Under the pieces are notes generated by a model. The model did no database searches, was not told the DNA's origin, and saw nothing but the letters and a program-made list of their open reading frames with translations. A DNA stretch of 6,554 bases from an uncultured Bacilli bacterium (GTDB lineage: Bacteria; Bacillota_I; Bacilli_A; RF39; UBA660), in contig CANQAF010000053.1 in assembly GCA_947588975.1 (NCBI GenBank), forward strand, positions 1-6,554, given 5' to 3'. The position numbers were made by a program, and so were the translations under genes. Of the stretch, positions 4,396 to 6,554 are shown one piece after another (within the stretch, counting starts at the first letter, position 1; each line of letters starts with the position of its first letter).

Positions 4396-6470
4396 CTTCC
4401 CAGGAAAAAATGGAGAAAGTAATTGCCCTAGCAGGAAATCCTAATGTCGGAAAAAGTACTGTATTCAATGAATTAACAGGTCTGCATCAACATACTGGTA
4501 ATTGGCCAGGAAAAACAGTCAGCAATGCATCAGGGCTTTGTAGTTATCGCTATACCAACTACACCATATATGATTTACCAGGAACTTATTCTTTGATTGC
4601 TCACTCCCAGGAAGAAGAAGTTGCGAGAGACTTTTTATGCTTTGAACATTATAATGCTGCTATTGTTGTATGTGATGCTGTATGTTTAGAGAGAAATCTA
4701 AATTTAGTCTTACAAACATTAGAAATTACAGATAAAGTAGTCGTTTGTGTGAATTTATTAGATGAAGCAAAGAAAAAGAAAATTAAAATTAACCTAAAAA
4801 AATTATCACAAATATTAGGTGTTCCAGTGGTTGGAACCAGTGCGAGAAGTAAAAAGGGATTAGATAAATTAGTAGAAACAATGGATGATTTGGTATATCA
4901 AAAAATCAAAAATAATCCATTACATCCTACTTATGAACCATTTGTAGAACAGGCCATTGAAATGGTAGAACAAGAATTAAATAAAATCGAAATCCATGGT
5001 AATACAAGATGGTTAGCGATGCAACTTTTAGATCACGATGATGTACCAATGATGATGGATTGCCAATTAGAAACAATGGAAGATTTACAAAATAAAATTG
5101 AAGAAGCTAGAATTTTACTTTATCATCATGGCATCGTACAAGGACATGTCAAAGATATTTTTGTATCTACTTTAATGCAATTATCAGAAAATATTTGTCA
5201 TGAAGTTGTTACCTATGAAAATGAAAATTATATGGAACGTGATTTAAAAATAGATCGTATTGTGACAAGCAAAAAAATAGGAATTCCACTCATGATTGCT
5301 TTATTGATGGTTGTCTTTTGGATTACGATTGTAGGTGCGAACTATCCATCTGAATTGTTGTCGAATTTTTTATTTGGATTTGAAAAATATTTCTTACAAT
5401 TTTTAGAATTTTTACATGCACCAGTTTGGCTTTCTAATATGCTTGTTTTTGGAATGTATCGTGTGCTCGCATGGGTAGTTGCCGTAATGTTACCACCGAT
5501 GGCAATATTCTTTCCACTATTTACATTGTTAGAAGATTTAGGTTATTTACCACGAATTGCTTTTAATATGGATCATGCCTTTAAAAAATGTTCTGCTTGC
5601 GGGAAACAAGCATTAACAATGACGATGGGATTTGGATGTAATGCGGTAGGTGTTACGGGATGTCGTATTATTGATTCTCCAAGAGAACGATTAATTGCGA
5701 TATTAACCAATAATTTTGTGCCATGTAATGGAAGATTTCCAGCACTTATTTCTGTGATTACCATGTTTTTTATTGGTTTTCAATCGAGCGTAGGAACAAC
5801 TTTTTTAAGTGTTGTATTACTAACTAGTATAATTTTAATTGGAATTGGTATGACATTATTTGTATCTAAAATGCTATCTAGAACGATATTAAGAGGAATA
5901 CCATCTTCTTTTACATTAGAATTACCGCCATACCGAAAACCGCAAGTTGGAAAAGTGATTATTCGTTCTATTTTTGACCGTACTTTATTTGTATTAGGAA
6001 GAGCAGTGTCGGTTGCTACTCCGGCAGGAATTTTCATTTGGTTACTTTCTAATATTCAAATTGAACAAACTTCTTTATTACAAATGTGTTCGAATTTCTT
6101 AAATCCTTTTGCACATGCAATTGGATTAGATGGGGTCATTTTAGTTGCGTTTATTTTAGGTTTTCCAGCCAATGAAATTGTCATTCCTCTTATTATGATG
6201 GGATATATGGCTTCTGGAACAATTACGGAATATTCTAGTTTAATGGAATTAAAAACATTATTAGTAGATCATGGATGGACTTGGTTAACTGCTCTTTGTT
6301 TTATGATTTTTTCTTTAATGCATTTTCCATGTTCAACCACTTGTTTAACAATTAAAAAAGAAACAGGTAGTTGGAAATGGGTAGGAGTATCTGTATTGAT
6401 TCCAACTGTTATTGGAATTGTATTTTGTTTTATGCTGACTACATTTGTACGTTATTTTGGAATCATTTGA
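4392..6470 (+). CDS. feoB: Ferrous iron transporter FeoB (GTPase-permease)
   Basis: 692 residues, in the family range. FeoB takes up Fe(II) across the cytoplasmic membrane. N-terminal G domain: G1 GNPNVGKST (15-23), G2 threonine T42 in GKTV, G3 DLPG (61-64), G4 NLLD (121-124) and G5 TSARSKKG (149-156). A helical spacer/GDI region follows to about 290. The membrane domain starts near 297 with about eight hydrophobic stretches by eye (about 297-315, 350-380, 449-465, 471-491, 532-554, 582-606, 628-648, 663-685). Conserved permease motifs: LPPMAIFFPLFTLLEDLGYL, CSACGK (C400, C403), GFGCN (C416), TGCRIIDSPRERL (C424), NFVPCNGRFP (C445), GFPANE (591-595 region) and HFPCSTTC (C647, C651). This motif style is the one seen in many clostridial FeoB proteins. 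The start overlaps feoA; AGGTGGAGG at 4382-4390 is the ribosome site, very close to the ATG, and ATG 4410 is an alternative. Substrate is inferred from family and FeoA pairing. Confidence 0.96.
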   Translation: MTSQEKMEKVIALAGNPNVGKSTVFNELTGLHQHTGNWPGKTVSNASGLCSYRYTNYTIYDLPGTYSLIAHSQEEEVARDFLCFEHYNAAIVVCDAVCLERNLNLVLQTLEITDKVVVCVNLLDEAKKKKIKINLKKLSQILGVPVVGTSARSKKGLDKLVETMDDLVYQKIKNNPLHPTYEPFVEQAIEMVEQELNKIEIHGNTRWLAMQLLDHDDVPMMMDCQLETMEDLQNKIEEARILLYHHGIVQGHVKDIFVSTLMQLSENICHEVVTYENENYMERDLKIDRIVTSKKIGIPLMIALLMVVFWITIVGANYPSELLSNFLFGFEKYFLQFLEFLHAPVWLSNMLVFGMYRVLAWVVAVMLPPMAIFFPLFTLLEDLGYLPRIAFNMDHAFKKCSACGKQALTMTMGFGCNAVGVTGCRIIDSPRERLIAILTNNFVPCNGRFPALISVITMFFIGFQSSVGTTFLSVVLLTSIILIGIGMTLFVSKMLSRTILRGIPSSFTLELPPYRKPQVGKVIIRSIFDRTLFVLGRAVSVATPAGIFIWLLSNIQIEQTSLLQMCSNFLNPFAHAIGLDGVILVAFILGFPANEIVIPLIMMGYMASGTITEYSSLMELKTLLVDHGWTWLTALCFMIFSLMHFPCSTTCLTIKKETGSWKWVGVSVLIPTVIGIVFCFMLTTFVRYFGII

Positions 6471-6488
6471 TTCCTTTTTTTGTCAAAT

Positions 6489-6513
6489 TATAGGAGATGA
6501 AAATTCTTCTATA
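6489..6513. other. Hairpin downstream of feoB
   Basis: TATAGGAGA (6489-6497) pairs with TCTTCTATA (6505-6513), 9 bp with one G-T pair and a 7-nt loop. It is followed by an A-run rather than a T-run on the + strand, so it does not look like a standard terminator. It may protect the 3' end of feoAB mRNA or form part of the next gene's leader. Confidence 0.4.
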
Positions 6514-6522
6514 AAAAAATAA

Positions 6523-6549
6523 CCCTCAATATAGTTTACTATAGGAGGG
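6523..6549 (+). promoter_or_regulatory. Hairpin containing a strong ribosome binding site at the window edge
   Basis: CCCTC (6523-6527) pairs with GAGGG (6545-6549), and TATAG (6530-6534) with CTATA (6539-6543) around TTTA, giving a two-part stem. The right arm contains AGGAGGG (6543-6549), a near-perfect Shine-Dalgarno sequence only 5 nt from the window end, so a + strand gene may start just outside. If so, the stem would hide its ribosome site. It could alternatively be a terminator whose T-run lies beyond the edge. Confidence 0.45.
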
Positions 6550-6554
6550 AACCT

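Noticed and set aside
5573..6037. Minus-strand open frames opposite the FeoB membrane domain
   Set aside because: They are antisense to conserved permease motifs of feoB, with no independent support.

Overview
The window reads as chromosomal DNA from a low-GC Gram-positive anaerobe or facultative anaerobe (Bacillota, perhaps Erysipelotrichia or a neighbouring class; lineage inferred only). Support: AT-rich coding, AGGAGG-like ribosome binding sites, TGA used as stop, an oxygen-sensitive class III ribonucleotide reductase, and a FeoB whose permease motifs look clostridial. It contains 8 protein genes (the first cut by the window start), one candidate small RNA, and several terminators and operators.

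Left block (1-1660, + strand): the 3' end of nrdD, then nrdG and dut, joined by 1-4 nt stop/start overlaps, so almost certainly one operon. NrdD/NrdG make deoxynucleoside triphosphates without oxygen; Dut removes dUTP and yields dUMP for thymidylate synthesis. A small hairpin with a T-run follows dut.

Middle block (1661-3450): a small XRE-type regulator on the minus strand faces away from a membrane-anchored protein of unknown function on the + strand. The shared intergenic region carries an extended -10 promoter for the unknown gene, with a 25-bp imperfect palindrome over its spacer, a plausible site for the XRE protein. A 17-nt hairpin core follows both dut and the unknown gene, differing at one base, so the pair sits between two copies of the same element.

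Intergenic block (3451-3633): a near-consensus extended -10 promoter is followed by about 120 nt with three hairpins, the last a strong intrinsic terminator. No + strand gene lies close downstream, so this looks like an independent small RNA not recognised as any known family. It is the best candidate here for something undescribed. A second + strand terminator overlaps the end of the convergent regulator gene.

Right block (3634-6554): a DtxR/MntR-family metal regulator (minus) is divergent from feoA-feoB (+), the ferrous iron uptake system. The intergenic region has a palindrome resembling the Bacillus MntR box with the same centre, so the regulator probably controls feoAB and possibly itself. 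After feoB the window ends in hairpins and a strong Shine-Dalgarno-like sequence, suggesting another gene starts just beyond the edge.
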